A DNA stretch of 48,434 bases, taken from assembly GCA_031550615.1 (NCBI GenBank), contig JAVBOL010000008.1:1-48434 (forward strand), written 5' to 3'. Of this stretch, positions 33,461 through 42,366 are shown one piece after another; positions within the stretch are counted from its first letter, which is position 1; each line of letters starts with the position of its first letter. Below the pieces are notes generated by a model. That model made no database searches. It saw only the letters and a list, made by a program, of their open reading frames with translations, and was not told the DNA's origin. This stretch comes from JAVBOW01 sp031550615 (GTDB lineage Bacteria > Bacteroidota > Bacteroidia > Bacteroidales > Rikenellaceae). Both the position numbers and the translations under genes were made by a program.

Positions 33461-34129
33461 ATGAAAAAACTCTTTACCCTTATGCTGCTCGCAGCATTCG
33501 CAACCGTTACCGCATCGGCCGAGGACGGCTACATCCCCCCCAGGAAATACTTCAACATCGGCTACGTCCAGCAGGATGTGCAGATTCAGTTCGATGGTGA
33601 GTATCAGGACGTGGACGGATATGAATGGGGCGCCTCGCTCGAACGCGGTCGCACCTATTTCTTCAACAAGAAGAGCCCCATCCTGGGCATGGTCCGCATC
33701 GGCCTGGACTGGAGCTACATCGACCTGCAATACGCCAGCTACAAAACCCCGATAGGGGACGGAGAGAGCTTCAACTCGCACTTCGCCAACATCGGCATGC
33801 AGGTCGGCCCTTCGGTGACCGTAACCCCGCTCAAAGGCCTCAACATTAAGGTCTACGGGCACTACGCACCCTCTTTCGCGGCATTCGGCGACGAGAAATT
33901 CGAAAACATACTCGGCGGATATGCCGGTCACCTTACCGCCGGTATCCACGCATCGTTCAAGGTGCTGACCCTGGGTGTGGAACTGCGCAACTGTAAAGCT
34001 CAACTCAGCGAGGTCAAGACCGACGAAGGCGCCATCGACGGCGACCTGGAAAGTGTTGGGGACCTCTTCGGCGAGAAACACAACGTGAAACTTCCCGCTA
34101 CGCGCTTTATCGTGGGATTCAGGTTCTAA
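33461..34129 (+). CDS. Small outer-membrane beta-barrel protein, unknown function
   Basis: A 222-aa exported protein with signal peptide MKKLFTLMLLAAFATVTASA. The mature part alternates hydrophobic and polar residues with many aromatics (YFNIGYVQQDVQIQFDG, MVRIGLDWSYIDLQYASY) and ends in RFIVGFRF, the aromatic C-terminal strand of barrels inserted by BAM. Eight to ten strands are likely. It is not recognised beyond this. The 150-nt upstream spacer is AT-rich but holds only a weak CATATTTG-type -7 box at 33391. Confidence 0.72.
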   Translation: MKKLFTLMLLAAFATVTASAEDGYIPPRKYFNIGYVQQDVQIQFDGEYQDVDGYEWGASLERGRTYFFNKKSPILGMVRIGLDWSYIDLQYASYKTPIGDGESFNSHFANIGMQVGPSVTVTPLKGLNIKVYGHYAPSFAAFGDEKFENILGGYAGHLTAGIHASFKVLTLGVELRNCKAQLSEVKTDEGAIDGDLESVGDLFGEKHNVKLPATRFIVGFRF

Positions 34130-34145
34130 ACCCTACTTATAAACC

Positions 34146-34180
34146 AAAGAAGGCGGCCTTTAAAAGGTCGCCTTCTTTAG
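34146..34180. terminator. Bidirectional terminator
   Basis: A 15-bp stem with one G-U pair (34146-34160 with 34164-34178) between the convergent barrel and membrane-protein genes; it overlaps the end of the latter. Confidence 0.88.
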
Positions 34181-35163
34181 TTTATGACAAACACCGCCAA
34201 GGCGGCCAAAAGGATCGCCCCGTAGAGCAGGGCCGGCACCATCCCCTTTCGCTTTATCATATACAGGGGTGCGACCAGGGCGACCGAGGGCGCCAGAAGC
34301 GGATAGACCTCCTGGCTGCGGCACGGCAGCAGCAGGTAAGCCACGGCGATCACGGCGGCGGTTATGAAATATGCCGTGATGCGCGAGGGGCGCGTGCGCA
34401 TATTCATCGCGGCGTAGACCCCCACGGAGAGGAACATCAGCAGGATGAGCAGACACGAGAGCACGAGCCTTGGCGCACCCATCGCGTGCAGGTCGAAGCC
34501 CGGGTTTCCGGCCAGGGCGCGGACTATCGTCATCGCAGCGCCCAAAAAATCGCCGCCAGCTATCCACGCGACATAAGAGTATAGCGCGAGGGGGGCGAAC
34601 AGTCCGACAAGGCAAACTATCGCTTCTCGCCCCGAGCGGCGGAAGATGACCAGTGCGGCGGGCACGGCCAGCCACATCATCGCCATCGAGGGGATCAGCA
34701 GGGGCATCACGCCTATCGAAGCGCCACCCTGGAACACCAGCCCGAAACAGTATGAGCGGCTAAAAGAGAATACGAAACAGGCCGAGGCCGAGGTAAAGAG
34801 CAGCGAGCATATCATGGCGTTGGCCGAAGCGCCGGAGAAATAGAACCCTACGGCCACTACGGCGAAAAAGACCATCGGCAGGAACGTGCGCACCACATAG
34901 AGCAGACTGCCGGTCGCGATGCGCGTGACGCGCAGCCCCGTGATGAACGCTACGCAGAGCGCCGCAAGCGCCGCGAACCACTCTCCGGGCGCACCGAGCA
35001 CGGCATCGACCACCCCGCCCAGCAACTCGCCACCACCCGGCAACTCGTCCCCGGCCCCGGGTGCGGGTGCGGCGACAAAAGCCCTGATGCCGCCCAGGAT
35101 GAGCAGCAACAGGTATGTGGTGAACACCGACGGGAAAGATTGTCTTGCTACGTCTGCCTTCAT
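34177..35163 (-). CDS. Polytopic membrane protein, unknown function
   Basis: A 328-aa protein with about nine to ten hydrophobic spans and a Pro/Gly-rich loop at about 33-50. Its charged residues sit in short loops. I recognise no catalytic motif. It may belong to a Bacteroidota-specific family of uncharacterised membrane proteins (DUF6427-like), but that is only an impression. It is the last gene of the metY-metX-purD unit, 29 nt after purD. Confidence 0.65.
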   Translation of the reverse strand: MKADVARQSFPSVFTTYLLLLILGGIRAFVAAPAPGAGDELPGGGELLGGVVDAVLGAPGEWFAALAALCVAFITGLRVTRIATGSLLYVVRTFLPMVFFAVVAVGFYFSGASANAMICSLLFTSASACFVFSFSRSYCFGLVFQGGASIGVMPLLIPSMAMMWLAVPAALVIFRRSGREAIVCLVGLFAPLALYSYVAWIAGGDFLGAAMTIVRALAGNPGFDLHAMGAPRLVLSCLLILLMFLSVGVYAAMNMRTRPSRITAYFITAAVIAVAYLLLPCRSQEVYPLLAPSVALVAPLYMIKRKGMVPALLYGAILLAALAVFVIN

Positions 35164-35192
35164 GTGCTGTTAAAAGCGGGCGGCGGGCGGTG

Positions 35193-36485
35193 TTACGCCC
35201 CTACGTCCTTGCCTATGTCGCGGCGGTAGTATATACCCTCGAAACCTATGCCTTTAAGTGTGGCGTAACTCTTTTTGAGCGCCTCGGTGAGCGTCGCCCC
35301 CAGCGAGGTCACGGCCAGCACGCGGCCCCCGGCGGTGAGCACCTGGCCGGCCCTGACGACAGTCCCGGCGTGAAACACCGTGCTTTGGAACTGGCCCTCC
35401 AACCCGCTTACGGGCAGCCCCTTGGGGTAGTCGCCCGGGTAACCAGCCGAAGTGGCGACCACCGTCGCGGCAACCTGCTCCGACACTTCGAGCCTGTATC
35501 TGTCCAGCGTGCCGTGGGCGATCCCGGCGAACATTTCGAGCAGGTCAGAGGTGATGCGCGGCAGCACGACCTCCGTTTCGGGGTCGCCCATGCGCACGTT
35601 GTACTCTATGACCTTGGGGTTGCCGCCGTCGTTGATAAGCCCTATGAAAATGAATCCTTTATAGGAGATCTTCTCGGAGCGCAAGCCCTCCACCGTGGGA
35701 CGGGTCACACGCTCGTCGACCAGCTTCATGAAAGCCTCGTCGGCGAACGGCGGGGGCGACACCGCGCCCATTCCTCCGGTATTGAGGCCCGTGTCGCCTT
35801 CGCCGATGCGTTTGTAGTCCTTGGCCACCGGCAGGGTCTTGTAATTGACGCCGTCCGTGGCTATGAATACCGAGCACTCCACCCCCGTGAGGAACTCCTC
35901 GATCACGACCGTTTCGCTCGCAGCGCCGAATTTGCCGTCGAGCATGCTCTCCAACTCGGCCTTGGCTTGCTGAAGGTCATCGATGATTAGCACCCCTTTG
36001 CCGGCGGCCAGTCCGTCGGCCTTGAGCACGTAGGGCGCAGTTAGGCTGTGCAGGAAATCCTTCCCCTCGGCGAGGGTTTGCTGCGTAAAGCTGGCGTAAC
36101 GCGCCGTAGGAATGCCGTGGCGCGTCATGAAGGCCTTGGCGAAATCTTTGCTCCCCTCCAGGCGCGCACCTGCGGCGGAAGGACCTATCACGGGCACGTG
36201 GCATACATCCGAGTCGTCTTCGAAAAAGTCGCTTATGCCCTTCACCAGCGGCTCTTCGGGACCCACGACCACCATATTGATGTTGTTGGTCAGCACGAAT
36301 TGCTTGATGCCGGCGAAATTAGTGGGTTGCAGCTCGACGTTCACGCCGATGGCCGAAGTGCCCGCGTTGCCGGGGGCGATATACAGTTTGCCCAGGCGAG
36401 GGCTGCGGGCTATGCTGCTTGCGAAAGCGTGTTCACGGCCGCCCGAACCGAGCAGAAGTACGTTTACTACTTTGGGGAGTTTCAT
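35193..36485 (-). CDS. purD: Phosphoribosylamine-glycine ligase (GAR synthetase)
   Basis: Second step of purine synthesis, joining phosphoribosylamine and glycine with ATP. The 430-aa product has VLLLGSGGREHA near the N-terminus, PGNAGT, PSAAGARLEGSKDFAK, the ATP-grasp segment VLKADGLAAGKGV, and GMGAVSPPP with EYNVRMGDPETE metal-binding residues. It is complete. It starts 2 nt after metX, an unusual partner for a purine gene. Confidence 0.96.
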   Translation of the reverse strand: MKLPKVVNVLLLGSGGREHAFASSIARSPRLGKLYIAPGNAGTSAIGVNVELQPTNFAGIKQFVLTNNINMVVVGPEEPLVKGISDFFEDDSDVCHVPVIGPSAAGARLEGSKDFAKAFMTRHGIPTARYASFTQQTLAEGKDFLHSLTAPYVLKADGLAAGKGVLIIDDLQQAKAELESMLDGKFGAASETVVIEEFLTGVECSVFIATDGVNYKTLPVAKDYKRIGEGDTGLNTGGMGAVSPPPFADEAFMKLVDERVTRPTVEGLRSEKISYKGFIFIGLINDGGNPKVIEYNVRMGDPETEVVLPRITSDLLEMFAGIAHGTLDRYRLEVSEQVAATVVATSAGYPGDYPKGLPVSGLEGQFQSTVFHAGTVVRAGQVLTAGGRVLAVTSLGATLTEALKKSYATLKGIGFEGIYYRRDIGKDVGA

Positions 36486-36487
36486 GC

Positions 36488-37498
36488 TTATCTGAGGAAT
36501 GGAATTAATATCGAGTTGAGTTTTTCATATTCGACCAGAAAACCGTCGTGGCCGAATTCCGAACTGAGCAGTTCGAGCCGGCAGTCGGGGATATGCCGGT
36601 AGAGGAAGATCTGTTCGCTCACCGGGAAAAGTATGTCGGACGATATGCCCACGACCATCGTGCGGGCGCGGATCTGCCCCAGCGCGCTCTCCACCCCGCC
36701 GCGGTAACGCCCCACGTTGTGCGAGTCGAAGGCTTGCGTGAGGCGGTAATACGAATATGCGTCGAAGCGGCGGGCGAGTTTCTCGCCCTGGTACTGCTGG
36801 TAGGTCGTGGCGCGGAATCCCGAGAGCTTGTACATCGTGTCGTTCTCCTGCTGTGTGGCGTTGTAGGCCGGGGCGCCGCGGTAGCTCATAAGCCCTACCG
36901 AGCGTGAGCAACGCATGCCTTTTTTGCCGCCGTCCTCGTGCTGTTCGCCCCATGTGGGGTCTGTTTCGATGGCCATGCGCTGCGATTCGTTCAGGGCGAT
37001 GGCCCAGGGCTGGCTGCGCGCCGCGGTGGCGATCAGCACCAGCCGCGAGGTGAATTCGGGACGCATGATCGCCATCTCCATGGCCTGGAAGCCGCCTATC
37101 GAGCTGCCCACCACCGCGCGGCAATGGTCGATGCCCAGGTGTTCGGCCAGCAGGAAATGGGCGTTTACCATATCGCGCACCGAGATAAACGGGAAAGACC
37201 CGTACCACGGCTTGCCGGTCGCGGGATTCACAGACAGGGGACCCGTAGAGCCGTAGTGCGACCCTATGATGTTGGCGCAAACGGTAAAGTAACGCGCCGG
37301 GTCGAGGAAACGCCCCTTCTCGACAGAGTTGGGCCACCAGTCGGCCACGTCGGAGTTGGCCGTCAGGGCGTGGCACACCCACACGACGTTATCGCCGTTG
37401 CGCACCCCGAAGGTGTGGTAGGCTATCCGCAGCGAGGGCAGCTCTTCCCCGTTCTCGAGTTTGAACGGCTTGTCGTATTCGAAATAGCGTACCGGCAT
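36488..37498 (-). CDS. metX: Homoserine O-acetyltransferase
   Basis: Activates L-homoserine with an acyl-CoA for methionine synthesis. The 336-aa protein is an alpha/beta hydrolase with the nucleophile elbow GSSIGG (Ser133), an Asp in GISSDILFP and the His in FGHDGFL near the C-terminus. CHALTANSDVADWW forms part of the active-site tunnel. The acyl group (acetyl or succinyl) cannot be read safely from sequence, but the metY partner suggests acetyl. It lies 3 nt after metY. Confidence 0.95.
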   Translation of the reverse strand: MPVRYFEYDKPFKLENGEELPSLRIAYHTFGVRNGDNVVWVCHALTANSDVADWWPNSVEKGRFLDPARYFTVCANIIGSHYGSTGPLSVNPATGKPWYGSFPFISVRDMVNAHFLLAEHLGIDHCRAVVGSSIGGFQAMEMAIMRPEFTSRLVLIATAARSQPWAIALNESQRMAIETDPTWGEQHEDGGKKGMRCSRSVGLMSYRGAPAYNATQQENDTMYKLSGFRATTYQQYQGEKLARRFDAYSYYRLTQAFDSHNVGRYRGGVESALGQIRARTMVVGISSDILFPVSEQIFLYRHIPDCRLELLSSEFGHDGFLVEYEKLNSILIPFLR

Positions 37499-37501
37499 AT
37501 T

Positions 37502-38794
37502 TTAGCTGATGGCCGCGAAAGCTGCCGCAAAGTCGTTTTTAAGGTCGTCTATATGCTCTATCCCCGCCGAAATGCGCAGCGTGGTAGGCTCCACGCCCGA
37601 GGCTTTCAGGGCCGCCGGGTCGAGTTGGCTGTGGGTCGTGGCGGCGGGCTGGATTATCAGCGTGCGCGTGTCGCCGACGTTGGCCAGGTGCGATACCAAT
37701 TCGAGCGACTCCACGAATTTCACCGCTTGCTCTTTGCTGCCTTTGAGCACTATGGAGAGCACGCAGCCGAAGCCGCCGCGCAGATATTTACTGGCCATCG
37801 CGTGGTGCGGATCCCCCTCCAGTCCGGGGTAGCTCACCGACGCCACGGCGGGGTGGGACTTGAACCAGCGCGCCAGCTCCAGCGCGTTGGCAGCCTCGCG
37901 TTCTACCCTGAGCGAAAGGGTTTCGCAGCCCTGCAACAGCAAAAACGAGTTGAAGGGCGAGATGCAGGGGCCCAAATCGCGCAGCCCCTCGGTGCGGCAA
38001 CGCACGGCGAAGGCCGCAGGTCCGAAACTGTCGACGTAATTCAGCCCGTGGTAGCTTTTCGACGCGGCGCCGATCAGCGGGAATTTACCGTTCTTCCAGT
38101 CGAAACGCCCGGCGTCGACGATAATGCCCCCCATCGAGTTGCCGTGCCCACCGACCCATTTGGTGACCGACTCCACGACTATGTCCGCGCCGTGGTCTAT
38201 CGGGCGGCAGAGGTATCCCCCCGCGCCGAAAGTGTTGTCCACCACCAGCGGGATGCCGCAGCCGTGGGCCATTTCGGCCAGCGCCTCCAGGTCGGGCACG
38301 GCGAAGTTCGAGTTGCCGATGCTCTCGACGTATACCGCCTTGGTGCGTTCGTCGATAAGGGGCAGCATATCCTCGGGGCTCAGCCCGGCGGCCATACGGC
38401 ACTCTATGCCCATCGAGGCGAGCGTGTTGGTGAACATATTGTAAGTCCCTCCGTAGAGGTAGGGGCTCGATACGAAATTGTCGCCGCACTGCGCCAGCGA
38501 GGTCATAACGACCACCTCGGCGGAGTGTCCCGAGGCGGTGGCCACGGCGGCCACGCCGCCCTCAAGGGCCGCGATGCGCTTTTCGAGCACGTCCGTGGTG
38601 GGGTTTTGCAGACGGGTGTAGATGTTGCCCGCCGCCTGGAGGGCGAAGAGCTGCGCACCGTGCTCGGCGCTTTCGAAAGTGTATGCCGTGGTCTGGTATA
38701 TGGGCACGGCGCGCGAACGGGTCACCGCGTCGGGCGTGTGTCCGGCGTGCACCTGCAACGTTTCGAAATGTAGTTTCTTTTCTTCCATAATCAT
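37502..38794 (-). CDS. metY: O-acetylhomoserine sulfhydrylase (PLP enzyme)
   Basis: Cys/Met-metabolism PLP enzyme of 430 aa that makes homocysteine from O-acetylhomoserine and sulfide. The PLP Lys is in SVTKWVGGHG; YTRLQNPTTDVLEKRIAALEGG and HLANVGDTRTLIIQPAATTH mark the O-acetylhomoserine aminocarboxypropyltransferase branch. A start at 38794 (MIMEEKK) or at 38788 (MEEKK) is possible. It heads the metY-metX-purD-membrane protein unit. Confidence 0.95.
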   Translation of the reverse strand: MIMEEKKLHFETLQVHAGHTPDAVTRSRAVPIYQTTAYTFESAEHGAQLFALQAAGNIYTRLQNPTTDVLEKRIAALEGGVAAVATASGHSAEVVVMTSLAQCGDNFVSSPYLYGGTYNMFTNTLASMGIECRMAAGLSPEDMLPLIDERTKAVYVESIGNSNFAVPDLEALAEMAHGCGIPLVVDNTFGAGGYLCRPIDHGADIVVESVTKWVGGHGNSMGGIIVDAGRFDWKNGKFPLIGAASKSYHGLNYVDSFGPAAFAVRCRTEGLRDLGPCISPFNSFLLLQGCETLSLRVEREAANALELARWFKSHPAVASVSYPGLEGDPHHAMASKYLRGGFGCVLSIVLKGSKEQAVKFVESLELVSHLANVGDTRTLIIQPAATTHSQLDPAALKASGVEPTTLRISAGIEHIDDLKNDFAAAFAAIS

Positions 38795-38822
38795 AGCATC
38801 GCCCGGCGGGGCGATAATCGTG

Positions 38823-38830
38823 CAAATATA
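38823..38830 (-). promoter_or_regulatory. -7 element of the metY operon
   Basis: Minus-strand TATATTTG, exact consensus, giving a leader of only about 20 nt; there is no room for a SAM riboswitch. No -33 TTTG at usual spacing. Confidence 0.6.
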
Positions 38831-38894
38831 AGGATTTTTTTAAGAAAACGCCGGAATGGAGGGCCGCAAACCTCGTTGTGCGCAGAGTGCGGCC

Positions 38895-39830
38895 TCAACC
38901 CTCGAGCTTACTCTTATCCATCCCCCACTCCTCGGTCTTGTGCCGCACTCCGCACGGTTCGACGTGGATCACGATGTCGTAAATATTGTCGATCCTCTGG
39001 CGGATCACGTCTTCGGCCCTCTGGGCTATGCGGTGCGCCTCGATCAGGGGCAGATCGCCGTCCATCTCAAGGTCCATGTCTATCATATAGGCGTTGCCGA
39101 TCTGGCGTGCGCGCACGCGGTGGGGGTTGGAGGCCTCGGGCACGCTCTCCACGGCATCGAATATGCGGCGGTAGATATCCCCGTCCTGCACCCCGTCCAT
39201 AAGCACCACGCTCGTCTCTTTGAATATCCCGACGGCGGTTTTTATGATGAACAGGCTGATAACAAGGCTCGTTACGGCATCCAGGATCGGCAGACCCAAC
39301 ACGAAAGTAAAGACAAGCCCCACGAGCACGCCGGCAGAAATGAGCACGTCGTTGCGCAGGTTCTTCGCGTTGGCCACCAACATCTGGCTTCCGGCACGGC
39401 GTCCCGCAGCGAACTGGTACCACGCCAGCAGCGCCTTGCCTCCCATCGAGATCACAGTCACCCAGATGGCGACCATACCGGGCAACTCGCGCTCAGAGCC
39501 CGCGAAGATGCTGCGGCACGAGGTGATTAGCATCTGCGCACCGGCCATGAAGATGATAAACGAGAGTATCTTGGTGGCGATGCTGTCGGCGCGCTCGTAG
39601 CCGTAGGCGTAACGCGCGTCGGGCGGACGCGAGGCGATGCGCGCCGTGTAGAGTGTGACCAGCGATATTACCACGTCTGTGGCTGAGTCGATACCGTCGC
39701 CCAGCACCGCAAGCGAACCGGCCAGCGCACCGACCACGATCTTGGCGGCAGAGAGCACGGCGTTGCCCCCCACGCTGATCCATGAGGCGCGCACGATCAG
39801 GCGCTGCTTGTCGTTTTTATCCTTTACCAT
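38895..39830 (-). CDS. CDF-family metal exporter with altered metal site
   Basis: A 311-aa cation diffusion facilitator with about six spans and a C-terminal cytoplasmic ferredoxin-like domain. By alignment with YiiP the TM2 pair is Asp48 and Asp52 (DxxxD, kept), while TM5 has Asn157 and Asp161 where zinc carriers have His and Asp. The interdomain His of YiiP (FGHGKAE) is a Tyr here (YGYERAD). The N/D-rich ligand set suggests a metal other than zinc, such as Mn or Fe; this is inference. It has its own promoter, convergent to nothing and upstream of the met operon. Confidence 0.87.
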   Translation of the reverse strand: MVKDKNDKQRLIVRASWISVGGNAVLSAAKIVVGALAGSLAVLGDGIDSATDVVISLVTLYTARIASRPPDARYAYGYERADSIATKILSFIIFMAGAQMLITSCRSIFAGSERELPGMVAIWVTVISMGGKALLAWYQFAAGRRAGSQMLVANAKNLRNDVLISAGVLVGLVFTFVLGLPILDAVTSLVISLFIIKTAVGIFKETSVVLMDGVQDGDIYRRIFDAVESVPEASNPHRVRARQIGNAYMIDMDLEMDGDLPLIEAHRIAQRAEDVIRQRIDNIYDIVIHVEPCGVRHKTEEWGMDKSKLEG

Positions 39831-39838
39831 TCCGGGAT

Positions 39839-39869
39839 CAAAGGTAAGCGATTTTGGCGGGGTGACAAA
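39839..39869 (-). promoter_or_regulatory. CDF exporter promoter
   Basis: Minus-strand TTTG (39866-39869), 19 nt, TACCTTTG (39839-39846). The -7 box is 8 nt from the ATG at 39830, so the mRNA is nearly leaderless. Confidence 0.7.
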
Positions 39870-39884
39870 GTTTTTGTAGTTTCG
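39853..39884 (+). promoter_or_regulatory. Promoter of the DUF5106-sulfatase pair
   Basis: TTTG (39853-39856), 20 nt, TAGTTTCG (39877-39884; one mismatch). It overlaps the opposite promoter of the CDF gene. Confidence 0.5.
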
Positions 39885-39904
39885 CGCTGTTAAAAGCTAC
39901 TGCG

Positions 39905-40807
39905 ATGAGATACTTTACCGTCATAATATTCGCCGCCGCGTGCGTGTGCTGCTCACCCCGCGGACAGAAACAGCGCGAAGTGCATTTTGTCATGCCCGAG
40001 GTGCCCGCCGTATACTCGGGGGCAGAGGCGCGGGCGGCATATCTCGCCGGGCACTATTGGGACTCTGTCGATTTCGCCGATTCGCTATGGCTGCAGTCCA
40101 CCGATAAGATCGAAAAGGCGTTGCCCGACTACCTGGTGATCCTGCGGGTGCTCGACCGGAGCGCCTCACGCGCCTCGACGGACAGGCTGCTGGAGCGCGC
40201 CGCCGCATCGCGGCCCATGTTCGACTCGGTGACCACGATGCTCGAAAAATACCTCGACGACCCAAACTCCCCCATGCGCGACGAGGCGACCTTTATAAAT
40301 GTGCTCGAAGGACTGATCGCCTCGCCAGCGCTCGACTCGCTCGAAAAGCTGCGTCCGGCGTTCCAACTGGAAAAGGCACAGAAGAACCGCCCCGGTATGG
40401 TGGCGGCGGATTTTACGTATGAGACCGTCGGCGGACGGCAAAAACTCAGTGCTCTGCGTTCGCCGCTGACCCTGCTGCTGCTCTACAACCCCGGGTGCCA
40501 CGGCTGCACCGAGGTGCGCACGCAGCTCGAACAGAGCCCTCCGATAAACGCCGCCCTGGCCGACGGCAAACTCAAGCTGCTGGCCGTACTGGTGGACGGT
40601 GAGCGGCAGGTGTGGCTGGATTACTCGCCGCAGATCCCGGCCCGGTGGATCAACGCCTACGACTTCTCGCGCATGATAGACAGCGAACAGCTTTACGACC
40701 TGCGCGCGCTGCCGACCATCTACCTGCTGGACGGCGACAAGAGAGTGATACTCAAGGACGTCGACGCGGGACAGGTCGAGCAGTGGCTGATAAACCGGCA
40801 GGGATGA
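39905..40807 (+). CDS. DUF5106-like protein with C-terminal thioredoxin fold
   Basis: A 300-aa exported protein; the hydrophobic start MRYFTVIIFAAACVCCSP may be a lipoprotein signal, with an imperfect lipobox. The helical N-terminal region (about 30-160) resembles DUF5106. The C-terminal region (about 165-290) is thioredoxin/TlpA-like: a FTYETV...QKLSALRSPLTLLLLYNPGC strand, then redox motif Cys198-His-Gly-Cys201, and cis-Pro in ALPTIYLL. It probably does thiol-disulfide exchange in the envelope. It overlaps the next gene as ATGA. Confidence 0.82.
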   Translation: MRYFTVIIFAAACVCCSPRGQKQREVHFVMPEVPAVYSGAEARAAYLAGHYWDSVDFADSLWLQSTDKIEKALPDYLVILRVLDRSASRASTDRLLERAAASRPMFDSVTTMLEKYLDDPNSPMRDEATFINVLEGLIASPALDSLEKLRPAFQLEKAQKNRPGMVAADFTYETVGGRQKLSALRSPLTLLLLYNPGCHGCTEVRTQLEQSPPINAALADGKLKLLAVLVDGERQVWLDYSPQIPARWINAYDFSRMIDSEQLYDLRALPTIYLLDGDKRVILKDVDAGQVEQWLINRQG

Positions 40808-42366
40808 GGCTACGAATAACACTCGCCGCCTTACTGCTGGCCCTCGCCGCCACGGCGCAACAGCGCAAGCCAAACGTGGTGATGGTCGTTATCGACGGAC
40901 TCTCATGGCAGGATATGTCCGCGGGGGGTGCGACGCCCAACATAGACCGCCTTTACAGCCAGGCGCTACACCTGGCCGACCACCACACCGACCCCATAGA
41001 CGCGGCGGGGATCGCCTCTGTACTGACAGGCAAATACGCCTCTCGCGTGGGCGTGTGGCACGATTTCGCGGGACGCTCGATGCTCAATCCCGACGAGGCG
41101 ACCATCGCGCAGCTATTCTCCGAGGAGGGCTACGCCACTGCCCTGTCGGGCAAGTGGGACCTGGGCTGTGGGGCAGGATACGCCCCCGGGCAAAGGGGCT
41201 TCGGGCAGACGCTCACTTTCAACGGAAGGCTGCCCGGGCAGACGCCCGACGACTGGGCCAACGACGGGATGGACGACAATTACCTGCTTAACGGCATCCC
41301 CGCGCAATTTACAGGCTATTGCAACGACGTTTGGATGGAATGGGCGGGAAGTTTCATAAAGGAGTATCGCGACCAGCCGTTTTTCTGTATGATAGCCCCC
41401 TGCGGATGGGACGGCATGGCGCAACGCAGCGTCGATGGGGGGTTGGGCTCGCTGCGTTCCATGATCAACGGCATGGGCCTGGAAGACAACACTATAATTG
41501 TCCTGACGGGCAGCAACGGTCGCGGCACGTTCGGGCAGCGCCACCGCGTGCCGTGCCTGATATACTATCGCGACGGGCAGTTGGACGGGGGTATGGCCTT
41601 CCAGGAGCCCTCGGCGCACATAGACCTGCTGCCAACGCTGGCCGAGCTGTGCGGCATAACGGTCGACCCGGCGGACAGCCACGACGGGATAAGCCTCGTG
41701 AAAGAGTTTCGTGCGATCTACAATCCGGCGATACTGCGTTTCCCCTCGCACAGGACGATAGTGGTGCACGACCAGAGGGTCGACATACCCGAGAGGTACA
41801 AGGATTACTGCGTGATAGACGGACAATGGCGCATGACCGGAGGCGCGCTCTATGACATGGACGCCGATCCCGGCATGGAACACGACCTGTCCCGGTCGCA
41901 ACCCCAGCGCCTAAGGTCTATGCAAGCGGCCTACGGGCAGTGGTGGGACCATATTTCGCCAGGCATCGCGCGAGGCAGCGAGATCGCCGTGGGCGATCCC
42001 GCCGAGCCCCTCACACGCCTGACCTGCAACGATTGGCGCGAGGCGTCAGCCGACACATGGGATGTGGGAACCGTCCGCTCCCGCCGCCAGGGAAACGGCT
42101 GGTGGGCGGTGAATGTCCTGCGCACGGGGAGCTACAAAGTCACCCTGCGCGCATGCCCCTACGGACAGCCTGATACGCTGGACGCATGCAAAGTAAGCGT
42201 CGTGGCCGCAGACGGGAAATGGGAAGCAGAGTGCGATCCCGGCGACCGCGAGGCGATGATGACCATAGAGATCAAAGCCGGCAGCCACCGTCTGCAAGCC
42301 ACCCTCGCGGATGCCACGGGCAAAACCCGCGGCGTTCCGGTCGTCTACCTCGAATTCATCGAATAA
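40804..42366 (+). CDS. Sulfatase-fold protein lacking the formylglycine motif
   Basis: A 520-aa exported protein from the alkaline phosphatase superfamily. Signal peptide about 1-19, then VVMVVIDGLSWQDMS, GGATPNIDRLYSQA and SVLTGKYASRVGVW, which align with sulfatases. The CxPSR/SxPSR motif that carries formylglycine is replaced by DAAGI at 66-70. GKWHLG is GKWDLG (Asp119), and the SDNG metal motif reads GSNG. Only scattered metal ligands remain, so sulfate ester cleavage by the normal route is unlikely. The last ~110 residues are a beta-rich domain. It begins in the ATGA overlap of the thioredoxin-like gene; the pair is probably translated together. Confidence 0.85.
   Translation: MRLRITLAALLLALAATAQQRKPNVVMVVIDGLSWQDMSAGGATPNIDRLYSQALHLADHHTDPIDAAGIASVLTGKYASRVGVWHDFAGRSMLNPDEATIAQLFSEEGYATALSGKWDLGCGAGYAPGQRGFGQTLTFNGRLPGQTPDDWANDGMDDNYLLNGIPAQFTGYCNDVWMEWAGSFIKEYRDQPFFCMIAPCGWDGMAQRSVDGGLGSLRSMINGMGLEDNTIIVLTGSNGRGTFGQRHRVPCLIYYRDGQLDGGMAFQEPSAHIDLLPTLAELCGITVDPADSHDGISLVKEFRAIYNPAILRFPSHRTIVVHDQRVDIPERYKDYCVIDGQWRMTGGALYDMDADPGMEHDLSRSQPQRLRSMQAAYGQWWDHISPGIARGSEIAVGDPAEPLTRLTCNDWREASADTWDVGTVRSRRQGNGWWAVNVLRTGSYKVTLRACPYGQPDTLDACKVSVVAADGKWEAECDPGDREAMMTIEIKAGSHRLQATLADATGKTRGVPVVYLEFIE

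Noticed and set aside
36938..38773. 611-codon open frame opposite metX and metY
   Set aside because: Composition (Arg, His, Gly, Val rich) and the motif-complete genes on the other strand show it is a codon-bias artefact spanning two genes.
38795..38822. Possible SAM riboswitch ahead of metY
   Set aside because: The leader from the -7 element to the start is only about 20-30 nt and has no stem structure.
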